From Trichostrongylus colubriformis (taxonomy: Eukaryota; Nematoda; Chromadorea; Rhabditida; Trichostrongylidae): a DNA stretch of 64,000 nucleotides. The notes under the pieces were generated by a model, which saw nothing but the letters and a program-made list of their open reading frames with translations, was not told where the DNA came from and ran no database searches. Made by a program: the position numbers and the translations under genes. Every line of letters begins with the position of its first letter. Position 1 is the first letter of the stretch. Below are positions 20,951 to 33,168 of this stretch, one piece after another. Location of the stretch: the NCBI GenBank assembly GCA_963978905.1, contig OZ022256.1:1843501-1907500 (forward strand), written 5' to 3'.

Positions 20951-23900
20951 AATGCAGCTTGGAGGAGCGCTAGCTGTAGACCCGAAAGAGTAGCATGGAC
21001 ACATTACTGATTTGATGACATGTTGTTATTCATGTACCCGAAATGCGGAACGATCACATACGTGGCGGGAAACTTATACATCAACCTAATATATAAAGGT
21101 CGTGTATGGGAGCAGTCCACTCTTGACGGTTCTGCTAGATACTGACGTCACACTAGGTGCCAGTAGCGAAGATGGGACGGTCATCGGAGAAACGATACGG
21201 CTGGGCTAGATCGGTTAGAGGCAGAAGTCAGAGGTCATAATGGCGATGGCAAGCCTTCTTCAAAGGCATAGTCAGCTCAGAATCATAACAGTGACAACGG
21301 GTCATGGACCACTCCACTGAGGTAGGAGAGTCAGGGAACTTCAAATTCTATGAGTATTAGGCCGCACAAGTCCAATCGCATTTTGAATTCCACAAACTTA
21401 TGGCTATATTGCTGGAGATCATCGCAAAGTAACTACTACTCACATATACTTACGAGTATAAAGCTCTCTGCTCACCAGTGCCTATTACGCGTGAAGTAAT
21501 TGCGTAGTTGAATCCACTGATCAAAATAAAATACAGTAACACTATTGAAGGATAGAGACGCAAGAAAGGTATACATAGTGAACCAACCCTTTAAAAAACC
21601 ATGGGTAGAAAACGCGTGATAAGCTGCACGCAGGCTATACGGCCCCGATTGCATCGTCGACTATGGAAGCGTCCTTCGGCCACTTTCAAACTTTGCGCCG
21701 GAAGGGCGTAGCTAGCTCACAGCAGCGAGATAGAGTGGCATAGACCGAGACGCAGGGAGACGCATCCACTCCTTGCCGCCGCCACCGCGTAGAATGAATG
21801 CGACCTTTGAACTGCATCTGCGGGTATGTACCAATACGTCTAAAAATCGCACGGCTGCCTACGGCAAAGGGCGCGACAAGTGTGAGTTGCTCCATCACAT
21901 GCGATTGCGTACACGACCTTACAGAAACAGACAGGAAGAGAAACAGAATATAAACTACAAATAATATCCAAAACGCTCATAGCAATCATAGAAAACAAAA
22001 CGGGAACTGAGCAGCAGCTATACTCTTAGAGGCACCCTATGGTATCAAATTATGGCGTCCTGAGCGGAACTCCGCACAGACTGCAGCAAGTCGTGGCGCC
22101 GCGAGTGCGACGTCGCAAAGCGAATTTCAGACGACACGGTACACACGCTATCTGTGCTAATTTCATGTCGTACATACGTGTGGTGTGAGAAAAAACCAGG
22201 AGTGGGGCTCTATTTGGGTCAACCACAGGGACAGTGTTCGGATCAACGACAATTTGAGAGCACTTGGTCATCAATGCGCAACGCGTGTTCCGAGTATTCT
22301 ATCAAATTTTGGCTTTTGTCTGTATCTTGTGATTGTCTGCCTCTCTTCTCCATTGCTATTGTGTGATTGCAAAAGCTCATTCAGATTTTTAGCTGCAGTT
22401 GTTTAATTACGCTTCAGCAAAATGACGTATTTGATTGCACGCGCACATGATTCGCTTAGAGTGAGAGCTGATTAAACGCGACACCTTTTTGCAACGCAGA
22501 AACTTTGAACAATTGCTTTGGCTTATAGTAATCAAACAATAAATATACTGTGAATAAAGCCCAAATAATGGATCGAATAGATCTCGATGAAGTCCTCACA
22601 AATTTGAATTATCTAAAAAAGTTTGCTATGCTTTAATTATGGGCGGGGTGACAAAAACTGGTGAAGGTATGTAGGCTATTTTTTCTACTTTGACATTTGA
22701 GGTCTCTTCCGCCAGTCAAGCAGCGACGCAGGAAAAAAGTTTTGCATTTCCTGAATGGCTCATTCACTTCTTTGGAAGACGTGCAAAGTTTTGGGCGGAG
22801 AAATTGGGGTTGAATCCTGTGGCCTTCTAATTACTCTTCAGTTCAGTCGCTGCTCGGCTATTCGGGCGCTAAGGAAAGAGCTCTGTTATGAAAGGCGGAG
22901 ACTGCTCGGAAGCGCTCCTTTTATTGGGAAGTTTGTCACACAGGTTCTTCCTAGACCCCCAGTTTTTATTTGGATGAATCACTTCGAGGCTTCCTCATTG
23001 CCCACTTTACGTTACCCCTACCACTGTCTTTAAGCGAATCGTTTCGATTTTTTTCTCATTTTGCGCGGTTAGCTAACAAATGTAGTGCGGCGAAAAAGGC
23101 CTCAGAATGGAGCAACTTAAGAAGAGACCACCTGAAAAGGTGGCTTACAAGTGACACGCACTCAGCAAACTGAAATAATTTCTCACCAGTACCAGAGGAA
23201 AATGGTCAATCATCCTTCTGTTTTTCACAGTGCCCTCTTAAAGCTATGTGAATTTTTGATTATACTTTGAGCCTGCGGGTTAATGAACATCAACCAGTGC
23301 GAAGCGAAGGAGCATCTACTCTAAAGTGTTTGATCTAAAGCTCTGGACTGAAAGTCAGAGGAAAGACCTACCGAGCTATCGCCCATCGATCCCGTTTCAC
23401 CTGATGCACCTCTTCAAAGGCACATTCCAAGATTGCTGTGGTAATGCAGCCCCTTCCGTGGTCAGATAGAGATCAACCCAAGCCACGTAGGCTGTACCTT
23501 TACCGAGGCGTGAGTGTGAGTTTCTGCAGGGTGGACAGCCTAAGAAGATAGCGCAACTCCACCATGCAGCCCATGCTCGCCCACTTCAGACGTGATTGCT
23601 GGCAATGATGTCGGCAGTGGTGGCAACAACCTGGTAAATAAAGCCTGTAATTTATGCGCTAAGATGAGATAAAGAAGAAATCCCGATAGTGAAGGAAACG
23701 TTGATAAGAGGAAATAGGTGATATCTCAGGATTCCTCATGATACCATCCACCGGAAGCTGACTCAATGGCTCACTTTCGCTCGGTAATCTCTTTGAAGAC
23801 CAGATGTCAGGAGGCCTTCATTTTTTCCATTTTCAGGGGCTTTTCTCAGATTTTGCTCAGTCCTATTCCTCGGCACCTACACTTGTCCTACTGTTCGGCA

Positions 23901-24258
23901 CCTACACTTCCATAATCCAGCGCTCTAAATCATTCAGGGTAATCCAGGAATATGCCTTCAAGACAACCGCCGGTACATTCTATTACATTTAAATTGGTCA
24001 CTGTTAATAAATGTCATATTTGGCCCATTTACTTTGGTAAAATAACAGGCAGCGGGGATATCATGGTATCAGGAAAACCACCTGCGACTACAGAGATTTT
24101 AAAGAAATGTGTCATCACATAGTTTCCATTAAGGTCATAAAGGCACACGCAGCGGCTCACGATTAGTTCAAATAATAGAAATGGATGAAAACGGCTGCGA
24201 TGTCAACAGAGGAGATTCGAAGCATCCATAACACCATATTGTCACTTTCCAAATTATT
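20951..24258. other. intergenic region between genes B and C, no recognised gene
   Basis: Colinear with 49,110-51,871. Small frames on the minus strand near 21,472-21,654 and 49,466-49,678 start alike (SGPYSL.AAYH.FST) but diverge by frameshift, so a coding role is doubtful. An R1-type block lies near 21,695-21,800. Confidence 0.4.
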
Positions 24259-24410
24259 CCATGTACTCAGCTGCGTTGCTGTTTTTTCCTTCAGGTGCGC
24301 TCGAAAAAGGAGGGAAACGTATAAAAGTGGGACTGTTTACGCATTTTCCATTTATGCATTACGTTTTCATCCACTGTCAAAATTCATACGTGATCATATA
24401 TTTCAGTGAA
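24259..24410 (+). promoter_or_regulatory. gene C promoter
   Basis: CCATGTACTCAGCTGC lies at 24,259-24,274, TATAAAAG at 24,320-24,327, and the acceptor ATTTCAG ends four bases before the ATG. The first E-box is changed (CATGTA) but the palindromic CAGCTG is kept, as in gene E. Confidence 0.72.
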
Positions 24411-27400
24411 ATGCTCTCCATTCTACTGTCCTCGACGCTACTTCTAAGTGGTGCACTGGCAGGAATCACCGATCTAAACTGTACGGAATCCAGCTCAGGT
24501 TCCCCCAAGGTATGTGAAAGTATTTCACTGAAAAGAAGCTTGTTAAAGACAGTGTTAGGGGTAATGTGAGTGATGAAGAATCGCCTAAAGGAGTCATTCA
24601 CTTGAAAACTAGGGGTCTACGAAGCCTATCTGCGGCGAAATCCCCCGCGAAAGGCGCGCCTCTGAGATGTGGCAGAGGAGGCCTTTTTATCTGCAGCCGC
24701 CTTTCGTAGCTCGGTCCGCCTCTTAGCGATTGATTGGCTGGGGTGGGAATGAAAGGTGTCGCGGTCCGCTTTCTCAGTTTTAGCCTGAAGCTCACTACAG
24801 AAAAAAGATGCCCTCTCATTTCCGAACATCCCCTTGTGTTTACGACATGGCAACAGGTCAATGGAAAACTCGTCCGGACTGCCCCCATTTCCATCCGTTT
24901 TTTCTTCACTGTACTATTACTAGACCTCTCGACTTTCATATTCACTGCTTTTTTCACTCTTTGTCTGAATTTCCCCTAACACTGCCTTTAAGCCATCGGA
25001 AACAAAAGCTGTGGGGCTATATCAGTTGGAGTATGAAAAATATCTTCGAAATTTGGATTACGTAACGCAATAGTTTCCACGAAAAAAAACACGACTAGAT
25101 CTCGAAGGTTGCGCTGGAAAAGATAAACGGAGATCATATTGATTGTGGCTGAATCGCCATAATGGACTCTTCAAGGTGCTGTGCTAGTTACTCAACCGCC
25201 CACGCATGCTTTGTTGGCATCACTCGGATGTCACTGACCTTGCAACATGACAGTAATGCATGGCCACAGACCATATTTATGGTAGAAGCAGTCGTTGAAC
25301 CCGCTCGAAAACTTTAGGCTCATTTCATATCATTCTTCGTTGAGACCCTTCGACTGTCAAGGGATAAACTCAACTTTAATGATGTTCACGCCGAGGAGAC
25401 GAATTTGCCTCGAAAAATAGGTAAGAGACATTCCAATCAAATAATTTTTCATAGCTTTCACGACTTTTTTCCATCATTCTACAACTCTGTGATCCCGTTA
25501 TAATAGAACAATGTCGATGGTAAGCGATAACCTCCTCATTTCCATATCTCTCTAACTTTCTGAAATAACGTGCCAGCTCGGTATTGGGTCATTCCATATA
25601 ATCACAGCTCCTTTTCTTAATTCGCAAGTAAAACAAGTCGAAGACAGGAAGAGGCAATGTCAAACTGAGGACTTCGGTAACCAGAACTCGAGTCAGTTAA
25701 CTCAAGCCAGGTTTAACAGCTCCCCAAGCAGAGTAGTGCCGAATTTCACTAAATTACTCAGGTAGGACACTCTTGGTATATCTCGCCTTCGTTCAAAAAG
25801 AAGGCTATGGTCCACACTACCTCAGGAATTTTCTTGAGCAATTTCTGAATTTCGCTTACCATTACCTAGTTTTTTAATTTTTTGTTGCTGTTCTTTCTCC
25901 CGTCGTACATACATCAAGCTGCTCGCGGCGTGTTGTGTTTTTATTCATTTTTCGACACAGCGCTCTTTATTTAAATTTTTTGGACGATGTAGTTTTGCAC
26001 AAATGTATTTGTGCCTCTAAATAAATAAAGAAATAATTAAACAGAGACTGGAGTTGAGGGCGATTCGTGTGGCAGCCACCGTTCCTCTTTCTAGACTGTC
26101 GCAATTGCACGTAAAATTTCGTACCACACGTTAGATTGTTTCCCCAGTGCGTCTTGAAGCATGCATCTGCATCAATGCCTGCATTTCAATGCCTTGTATT
26201 TTCCAGCTGGCTGAGCATTGTTCATCATTAACAACAAAACCGAAGCTTTAAATCGTTTGACCTGCAATGAGGTTTATTTCCGTAAGATCCGACAGTTTGC
26301 AATTCAGCAACGGTTCCCTTCATCTTAGCTTATCCATTGTCCAAGTCGAACAATGGGAAAATTTTGCGCCTCATTGGTGACGTAGAATAAAAAGTAATAT
26401 AATAAATCACTGACCATGGGAGAAATGAGAGATGTTGTGGGTTCATGTCAAATTTTTTCAAGTGTGGCAAACTCTGAAACAGCTCACAAGGTTGAAAGTT
26501 TGGCAAAACCGGCGTTTTTGAATCCTGATTTTTGCAGTTTTCCAAGAACTTCTGGAGCTGACCGGAGGACATTCAGCACATGCAAAAAGGTTGTAAAAGA
26601 ATGACTGCGATCGTACACAGTGCGTCAGCGTCTGGGGACTAGAAAGTGGCAGTTTTATTGGAATTTATCAGATGACAGCAAGACACCAGCTAAAATTTCT
26701 CCTGCAATATTGCAGAAAATGTCAAACTGATCTCAACAGTTTCTGTTTTTAGAGTTCAACCGAGCACATTCAATACTGCTTGTGACGTTTGTGCGACACA
26801 GGACGGTGCCTGCACTTAAAACCAGACTTTCTAATGTTACACCTCTTATTCCCCTTAAAAGCTCCAATGCAGCTCGGCATTCTTCGGAATGCTGCTCGAT
26901 GTGGAAGAGTCCCCGCCAAATAAGAACCAATCAACCCAACCCATTACTGATTTTTCAGAAAAAAAAACAGTTTTTGTACATAAAAATCAAAAACAGTCTC
27001 CGATCCTCTACTTTCAGTTCGCTCCATCGGCGGTGAGCTGCAATAACAAATTGCCTGACGCCACCTGCCTCGTTCTCTACGGAACAGCAGTAAAAGTAAA
27101 CGACGATTCCGAGCGAAATGAGACATGCGCGGGAAACCCAGTCGTGAGTTGTCAAACAACTTTTTTGTGCGCAACTTCAGTGATTTACTCCCACTCAGAA
27201 GCGAATAAAATGAACTTCGTTCAAATAAATAATAATATATAGATAAACGAAATGTACAGACTTCCTTCATGACCTGCGACTCTTTGGCTAAAAGAGTACG
27301 TTATACCCCTGAAATTCGATCAAGAAACTACTCATTTTGTTCTAGGGCCTTCTGTCTCTGTAGGTTAGTGACAGCTTATCTTATCTCCCGTCTCATCCGA

Positions 27401-30400
27401 TCAACTTGCCTCTCTGCGACTGATTCTATTTCCTGACAACGCCGCAGGCACACAGATGAGAAGCCAGAAGATGAGATGAAAAGGGGCGAGTAGAAAAATG
27501 TTAAAGTCACCCACAAATAACGACAGTTGCTGGTCGTAGAAACACTGCAAGGGAGGATGTTTCAACTTTTTTTCCGTGATGTTCTAGCACAGGATAAACA
27601 TTGTACATTCGTGCAAGCAAGAATGTATAGAGGAGCTTTGGGAGCGCTCACTCCCAATAACGGCGCTTTCTCAACAGTACAATACCAGCTGTAAAAGGAA
27701 AAGGTAGTTTTATCGAATTGCCAAGCGTCAGCACTTTACAGTAATCTGAAGGAAGTGTTCTACTGAGGGAGATTGGTGCTATTTCAGTGAAAAGCGTATT
27801 GCCGAGACACCTACCCGCCTCTAGAGAAGGGCGCTTCGAGTAATGCAGAATAGAACTGCATTCAAAAAGATAAAAGGACAAAGTTTTTGGCCTTAACCAA
27901 TCCCTTCTGTGGGAGGCGCCGAGCATTCCAGTTCCATTCAGAATAGTGGTGGCATGTGAATGCGATTTGCCCTCTACAATGACTTACGGGGACCAACACC
28001 AATTCACTAATTCAGGAGGAATGAAAGGCTTCCCTGGGCGGGCGTTAATACGGGAATTGATCCCGCAACATGAGAACCGGTGTGCGCGCCACCTGTCTCT
28101 GCATCACCTCCCCTTGAGATGGGATGGAACTTTTTCGTTTTAATCGAAAGTTTCTCTGTGTTTCCAACATTTAACAGTTTCACAATAGGTATTGTTGTGT
28201 GTCGATTTGAAGGAATTCACAACTATCTAAGTGTTTGAGTTTTGCGAAAACACAAACTCGTCGAATACCACCCACAACGATTGGTGATTATCACGGCCAC
28301 CTGCCTCAAAACCCAGTCGTTATCTGGCAATTCACATGCGTTCTTGTATCTTATCGAAAAAAAAAACAGCTGCATATGTACTGTGTATCAAAAACTGCCA
28401 GGCTCATTTTTCAGGATCCCCACTTGGTTCAAGCAGCGGTCGAACATTGTCCGAAAACCTGCGGCTACTGTTGCCTCACACCCGCCTTTGCATGCGATGA
28501 CAAGCTTCGTAAGTCGAGAAAGTAGTCGAGTTATACTTTTACTTTTTGCGCAGTTTCGCTTTCATCCACTGACGTCCGTTTGGTTGGCGTCAGTACTGCA
28601 TAACAGACACCCTTGTCACCCCTTCGGATCCCTCCCTATTGTCGAGGAACCAATAGAGTACTCAGGGCCCCAATGAGTACTGTCCTGCTCGACGTCCGTC
28701 TCCCTTTTCTGTCGACCTTCTCTCACATTCTTGCCTCCTCCCCCACTACCCCATCGTCGCCTGATCCTTCCATGGTCTGGTACATCATTTTTTCATACGC
28801 ATAATTGATCTATGTTACAATGCGGAGGCAGATCGGAATTCAACGAAGATGGCTGAACCATGGTGTCATGCTCATCATTGTGTTTTTGTATTCACCATCA
28901 GCTTGCTCACTACGCTTGTAGTTTTTTTGATGTCTCACAATTTTAATGGCAATGCTACTTCCTTTCATCTTTTTTTCCAAAACTCTCGTGGCAAGTACTT
29001 GTTATCGGTCTTTGTGGATCCCTGGCTCCTATTATCACCTATCGTCGGTGTCGTCAATGAGACATCGCTGAGCTGGAGAACCTCAAGATAAAAAACCGGC
29101 AGCAAGCAAATTCTACTTTACACCGGGAAGGTGTGCCAGGGTTCCTATGTATCTGATAGAGTTTGCTCTCGCGAGATAAAAAGATAAGCATAAGGTTTTC
29201 GGCGTTAATCAATCCCTTCTTAAAGATGCGCCGAACATTCTAGTTCCATTCAGAATCGTGGTGACAGGTGAATGCGATTTGGCACATACCATGACTTTTA
29301 GGGGCCAGCCGGTGTACAAGTGACTGCTTTTATCCTCCCGAACGAGCCTTGTACCAATTCATCGATCCCGGAGGGATGGAAGGCCTGGGTAGCTTGAGCA
29401 ACCGCTACCCCGAAGTCGTTCCCGTTGTGGGTTTGCACCCTGTGGCAGCCTGGGGGGTCGATAAGCGGGACCTCGCCTTACCGAGCAAATGTTCCTTAAT
29501 GTGTACATTCACAGGTCTTCCCGTCCCTCCTATGTGTTCCCTGGCAGGAGATATTGTAAGCAACCCCTTCTGCAGTATAGCCGCTTTGCTTGTCAGCAGA
29601 ACATTTTATACAATTGGGTGAGACACAAATGCGATCATACAGACGGTTTTGAGCGAGGCGTTTTTCGAGGTTGTCTGGGGGAACCACCACGTTTCCGACC
29701 ATGCTTTCTAAGCCCGATCTCTTCAGACACTTCTTTTTGAGAGCGCTGACTTCATTAGGGATGAAGGGCACCGCCAAGGGTTATCTTCCTAGCTAATGGG
29801 CTATTAACGATCGTGTGGGACAGGGCGCCTGCTCTACCCTTATTCCTCGAACAGTGGACGTAACCGTTCATTGCAGCAACTTCCTCAGCCTTTTTCCTTT
29901 CCTCCGCTCCCGTGCAGACGCTTGCAGCAATTCGGAACGTTTCTGACAACTGCTCGCTTTGTTTGGATCGGGTGCGCTGACCGATAGTGAACGATGATGT
30001 TTTTGCTGCTGGGTTTTCTATACCATTTATTGACATTAATACCTCCATCGGAACGGACTTGAACATTGAGGAAAGGGAGCCAATTATGGGAGGGCTATTT
30101 GCGCGTCACTCTGATGTGCTCGAATTGCTCACCCATCAGCTTGAAGCACTTGTCCATTTCTTCTTGCGTGGAGCAGACTAGAAGAGGTCGCCGATGTAAC
30201 GACAGTTCGGTATTCGGCAATTTGCAGTTTTGTTTAAGAACCACGAATCCCATGCGCATCTGTGACGCAGGAAATGTGCACAAACGCAGCCTGGAAAAGT
30301 ATTCTCGAGGAAGACTGTCCAAAGACGTGCGGTCTCTGTGATTCAGGTTTGTTTTGGCTACTGCGAGAAAGATACGTCATTCAAAGATTCATAGATCTAC

Positions 30401-31797
30401 ACACAGCTATTACGAGAATCGTAGCAAATAGCTGGGCTCACCAAGAAAGCAGCAGTGCTAGGGTCATTCCAAAATGCGCAAAAAATTGAGGAGTATCATA
30501 CCGCAAGACCTAGCGCACCTAACAATCTGATAAAGTAGCTGGAATTTACATTCCTCCAATAAAAATTTCAAAATTTCCGGCGATTGTGTCGATGAGGCAC
30601 CTGGCTGCAGGACCAGTGGTGGAGTGATTTGTCACAGTAAGAATCTGGAAGCCTTTGCGAAGGTGGGTGGCGGGGGTTTTTTTTTTGAAAAGAACTGCTA
30701 ATTTTACTTATATGAGCTTTTGAAGCGGTACTGTAAGAAGACATGTGGCTATTGCAAGGACTCAAAAGGAGCAGGTAGGTGCTTTCACTCAACCTACTTC
30801 TTTTTGCCAGCAAATCTTTACGAAGTGGGAGACATCTTTTGGAATTCACCATAAGCTTTCGCCTCTAGTAAATGGTATTGAGTAAGAAGCCCCAAAATGA
30901 GCGATTACAGGTAACCACCAGCCGACTTTCACGTAGTTTCCGATGAACAGCAGAGTTTTGTAAAATATTTATTTCCGTAAAGGGGATTGTGAGCGCCGCT
31001 CTGAATCTCTGGTGGTTTTGGGACGTGATATGAGGTGTAAATTATCGCCGGTTTTTTATGCCCAAATTTTCTCCCTGAAAGAAGTCTAAACCGCACGGAG
31101 GCTACCGTTTATCACAATTTTTTATTTTTCTTGCTGCTTCAAAAAGAGCTTTGAGTGAGATCTGTGTTTTCTTGTTTCAGGAGCCGTCATCTGTGGATCA
31201 AACCCAAAGTAACTTCTTTTCTCTCTTCCGCGTGAAGCTTGAGTTGAAGTCGATGTGGATTTCACTGACGCTATAGCTTTTCTGAGATATCAATCATACT
31301 GTAGCTGCACTCATTCTCGTCTTTCATGTCCGAATGGAGGATTTCTCGATTTTCCACTCACAGCAACTGATCTTACTATCCACCTTGAGAGTAGAAAGCT
31401 AGATGTTTTATCGAGTGCGGCGAAAAAGTCTACTTCGACAGTTCGGCACTATGTAAAGATTCCAATTTAAAATAACATAAACTTCACTTTATTATTCTTG
31501 CGGATGAACTGGTAGGGGGACTGAAATTTAGACTCCAGCGCTGACCTGGGATGCGAAATTTTAGTCATGTACCATGTGATCGCGCGAAGTCCGCTCATCT
31601 TCGTCGCAACCAAGTTACTCTTCGACACCCTTTCTCTATGAATCACAGATGCTTACCCTTATTTGTTTTGCATTTGAAATATAACTTTTTCCAATTTCAG
31701 TTGTGTGAACTGGATTCGCAATGGATTCTGCACCAGCACTTACTACACACTAGAACATAAAATGCGATATTGTGGACGTGAATGCGGTTTATGCTGA
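24411..31797 (+). CDS. gene C: secreted four-ShKT-domain protein, 227 aa, eight exons
   Basis: Exons: 24,411-24,509; 27,018-27,143; 28,415-28,508; 30,239-30,346; 30,580-30,662; 30,726-30,774; 31,181-31,208; 31,701-31,797. They sum to 684 bases in frame. The signal peptide is MLSILLSSTLLLSGALA. ShKT signatures: CPKTCGYC, CPKTCGLC, CKKTCGYC and CGRECGLC at the C-terminus. Exon 6 is short (linker KDSKGA). Exon 5 starts at a position where the acceptor AG of genes A, B and D is replaced by CG (TTTCCG|GC), although the exon is intact and similar in gene E. Skipping exons 5 and 6 would keep the frame and remove domain 3. Introns 1 (2.5 kb) and 3 (1.7 kb) hold repeats and a Penelope-like fragment. 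Secretion is predicted; the target is unknown. Confidence 0.85.
27890..28130 (+). repeat. dispersed repeat, family R2 (gene C intron 2)
   Basis: The block runs from CCAATCCCTTCTGTGGGA through ATTCAGAAT.GTGG and GTGAATGCGATTTG to CGGTGTGCGCGCCACCTGTC. Related copies are near 29,205, 31,985, 55,480, 56,780 and 60,785. No coding frame is shared. It may be a SINE or part of a larger element. Confidence 0.6.
29205..29470 (+). repeat. dispersed repeat, family R2, adjoining the Penelope-like fragment
   Basis: Same family as 27,890-28,130 (GTTCCATTCAGAATCGTGGT..., GGGGCCAGCCGGTGTACAAG, CTTTTATCCTCCCG). It abuts the 3' end of the inverted Penelope-like fragment here and again at 56,780-57,000, so the two may belong to one element. 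Confidence 0.5.
29380..30180 (-). mobile_element. Penelope-like retroelement fragment, degraded (gene C intron 3)
   Basis: Minus-strand frames with shifts give a C-terminal reverse-transcriptase piece (EEMDKCFKLMGEQFEHIRVT, then RTAASVCTGAEERKKAEEVA...) and then a cysteine motif with a GIY-YIG endonuclease remnant (RNRLYDRICVSPNCIKC, VAYNISCQ, HIGGTGRPVNVHIKEHL). The combination of RT tail plus GIY-YIG is typical of Penelope-like elements. Frames are broken and the 5' part is missing. The equivalent copy in gene E is at 57,000-57,770, so the insertion predates the segmental duplication. Confidence 0.75.
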
Positions 31798-32639
31798 AAA
31801 GAACACTCCCTCGAAATCTGAATTCTTTTGAAACATCTACACGAAACATGTACATGTAGTACCCACGAAGGCTACGCATTTCATGTATATTTTGCAGTGT
31901 TTTTTCAAGGATTTCCGGTTTTCCGGTTACAATGAAGGGAGTTTATTATCATAGTGTTCGTGCAGCATGGAACAACTTGGGAAACTGAAGGATAAAACTT
32001 TTGACGTCGATCAATCCTTTTCTGGGATGCGCCGCGTATCGTGATGGCGAGCGTATGCAATTTGGCCTGTACGATGACTTGCAAAGGCGAGCCGATGTAC
32101 AAGTCATGGCTTTTATTATCCCTGGCAAGAATGGTACTGATGTATATGGACCCTCAAGGAGTTTAGCTTAGTTGTCTTGGACGGTCGTTGATGCAGCGCT
32201 CCGCGCACTGGAGTGCGGCCACCTGTCACTACACCACATCCGTCCAACTTGGAAAGTCCAACTTGGAAATTATCCCACGAAAAGAGTACCTGAGCCATAG
32301 GAGTGGAGCTTGACTTTATCTGCGAGGGTACTAAGGGGAGATCAATGCTGTGCTTTTCATAGCTCAACGGATAACACGCTCCTCTACGGAATCCAAGGCT
32401 GCTTAGCACGTTTGTTAATTAATTTATTAATTAATTTGTTTATTTATTTGCGTATGCGTCAGCTGCACGGCAAGAGATAGGGAAAGAAACTACAATACCA
32501 CTCTTAAATTCTGCTAAATACACGGATGGAGCTAGAAAAAAATCTATCGCAATCTGTGTTTTTGCCATAACTATACCAGAGGCAGTCCAATTGCTTTGGA
32601 AAACGAAGCTTTGGCCTCTCAAGACTGCGCTGGAACCGA
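31798..32639. other. 3' flank of gene C with an R2 repeat
   Basis: The first 120 bases after the stop codon are almost identical to the 3' flank of gene E (60,594-60,715). An R2-family copy follows at about 31,985-32,240. No gene is seen. Confidence 0.5.
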
Positions 32640-33168
32640 GTTATGAACTTCTGATGTACGGACCCCACTCAGGGTGCACTCCGCCCACTCTGCCCAGGCC
32701 TCTCTTGGGCCTCTGAAAAACTCATTCCTGATCTTAACCCACTTTTCCCCTCGTTTGGGTGAGATTGGAGCCCAATTTACAATTTGGGTCTCGAAGCGGA
32801 ACATCCCAGTGCACGCTCCGCCCATCGTGGGCGGAGTTCAACCTGGTTCATAATTGCTCTTTACTTCTTGTCCCATGCTTTATCCATCCCAAACTCATCC
32901 CCATCTCCACAAGCCGTTTTTCATGTAGCGACCAAGCTCCGCCCACCACGACAAATGCTCTGCCCGCTGTGCCTAAGCCTCTTTCATGACTTTCACAAAC
33001 CCTTTCCTAATCTTAGTCCACCTTTCCCCTCACGTTTAGAGGCATTCGAACCCAATATACAATTTGTCTGAAAACGGAGCATTGTCAGGTTTTTATGTTA
33101 TGCCTAATTTCGTGACAGACAGAGGGCGGACGGAGGGACGGACAGCGTTTTATTTATAGTAGGGATGA
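32640..33168 (+). repeat. dispersed GC-box-rich element, family R3, solitary copy
   Basis: The element contains repeated CCGCCCA and GGGCGGAG boxes, the core TCCACA.G.CGTTTTTCATGT... and CTCCGCCCACCA, and ends CCTAATTTCGTGACAGAC..., then ...TTTATAGTAGGGAT. The same sequence is tandemly amplified at 44,213-46,829 and solitary at 61,440-62,071. The GACAGAC...TAGTAGGGAT end is shared by all three. Confidence 0.7.

Noticed and set aside
24598..24957. 119-codon minus-strand frame in gene C intron 1
   Set aside because: No family similarity and it overlaps repeat-like sequence; I did not find it kept open in gene E.
30228..30238. alternative CAG acceptor (TTTGCAG) 11 bases before exon 4 of gene C, also in gene E
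   Set aside because: Using it would shift the frame (11 bases) and introduce an early stop; the AAG acceptor keeps the phase seen in all copies.
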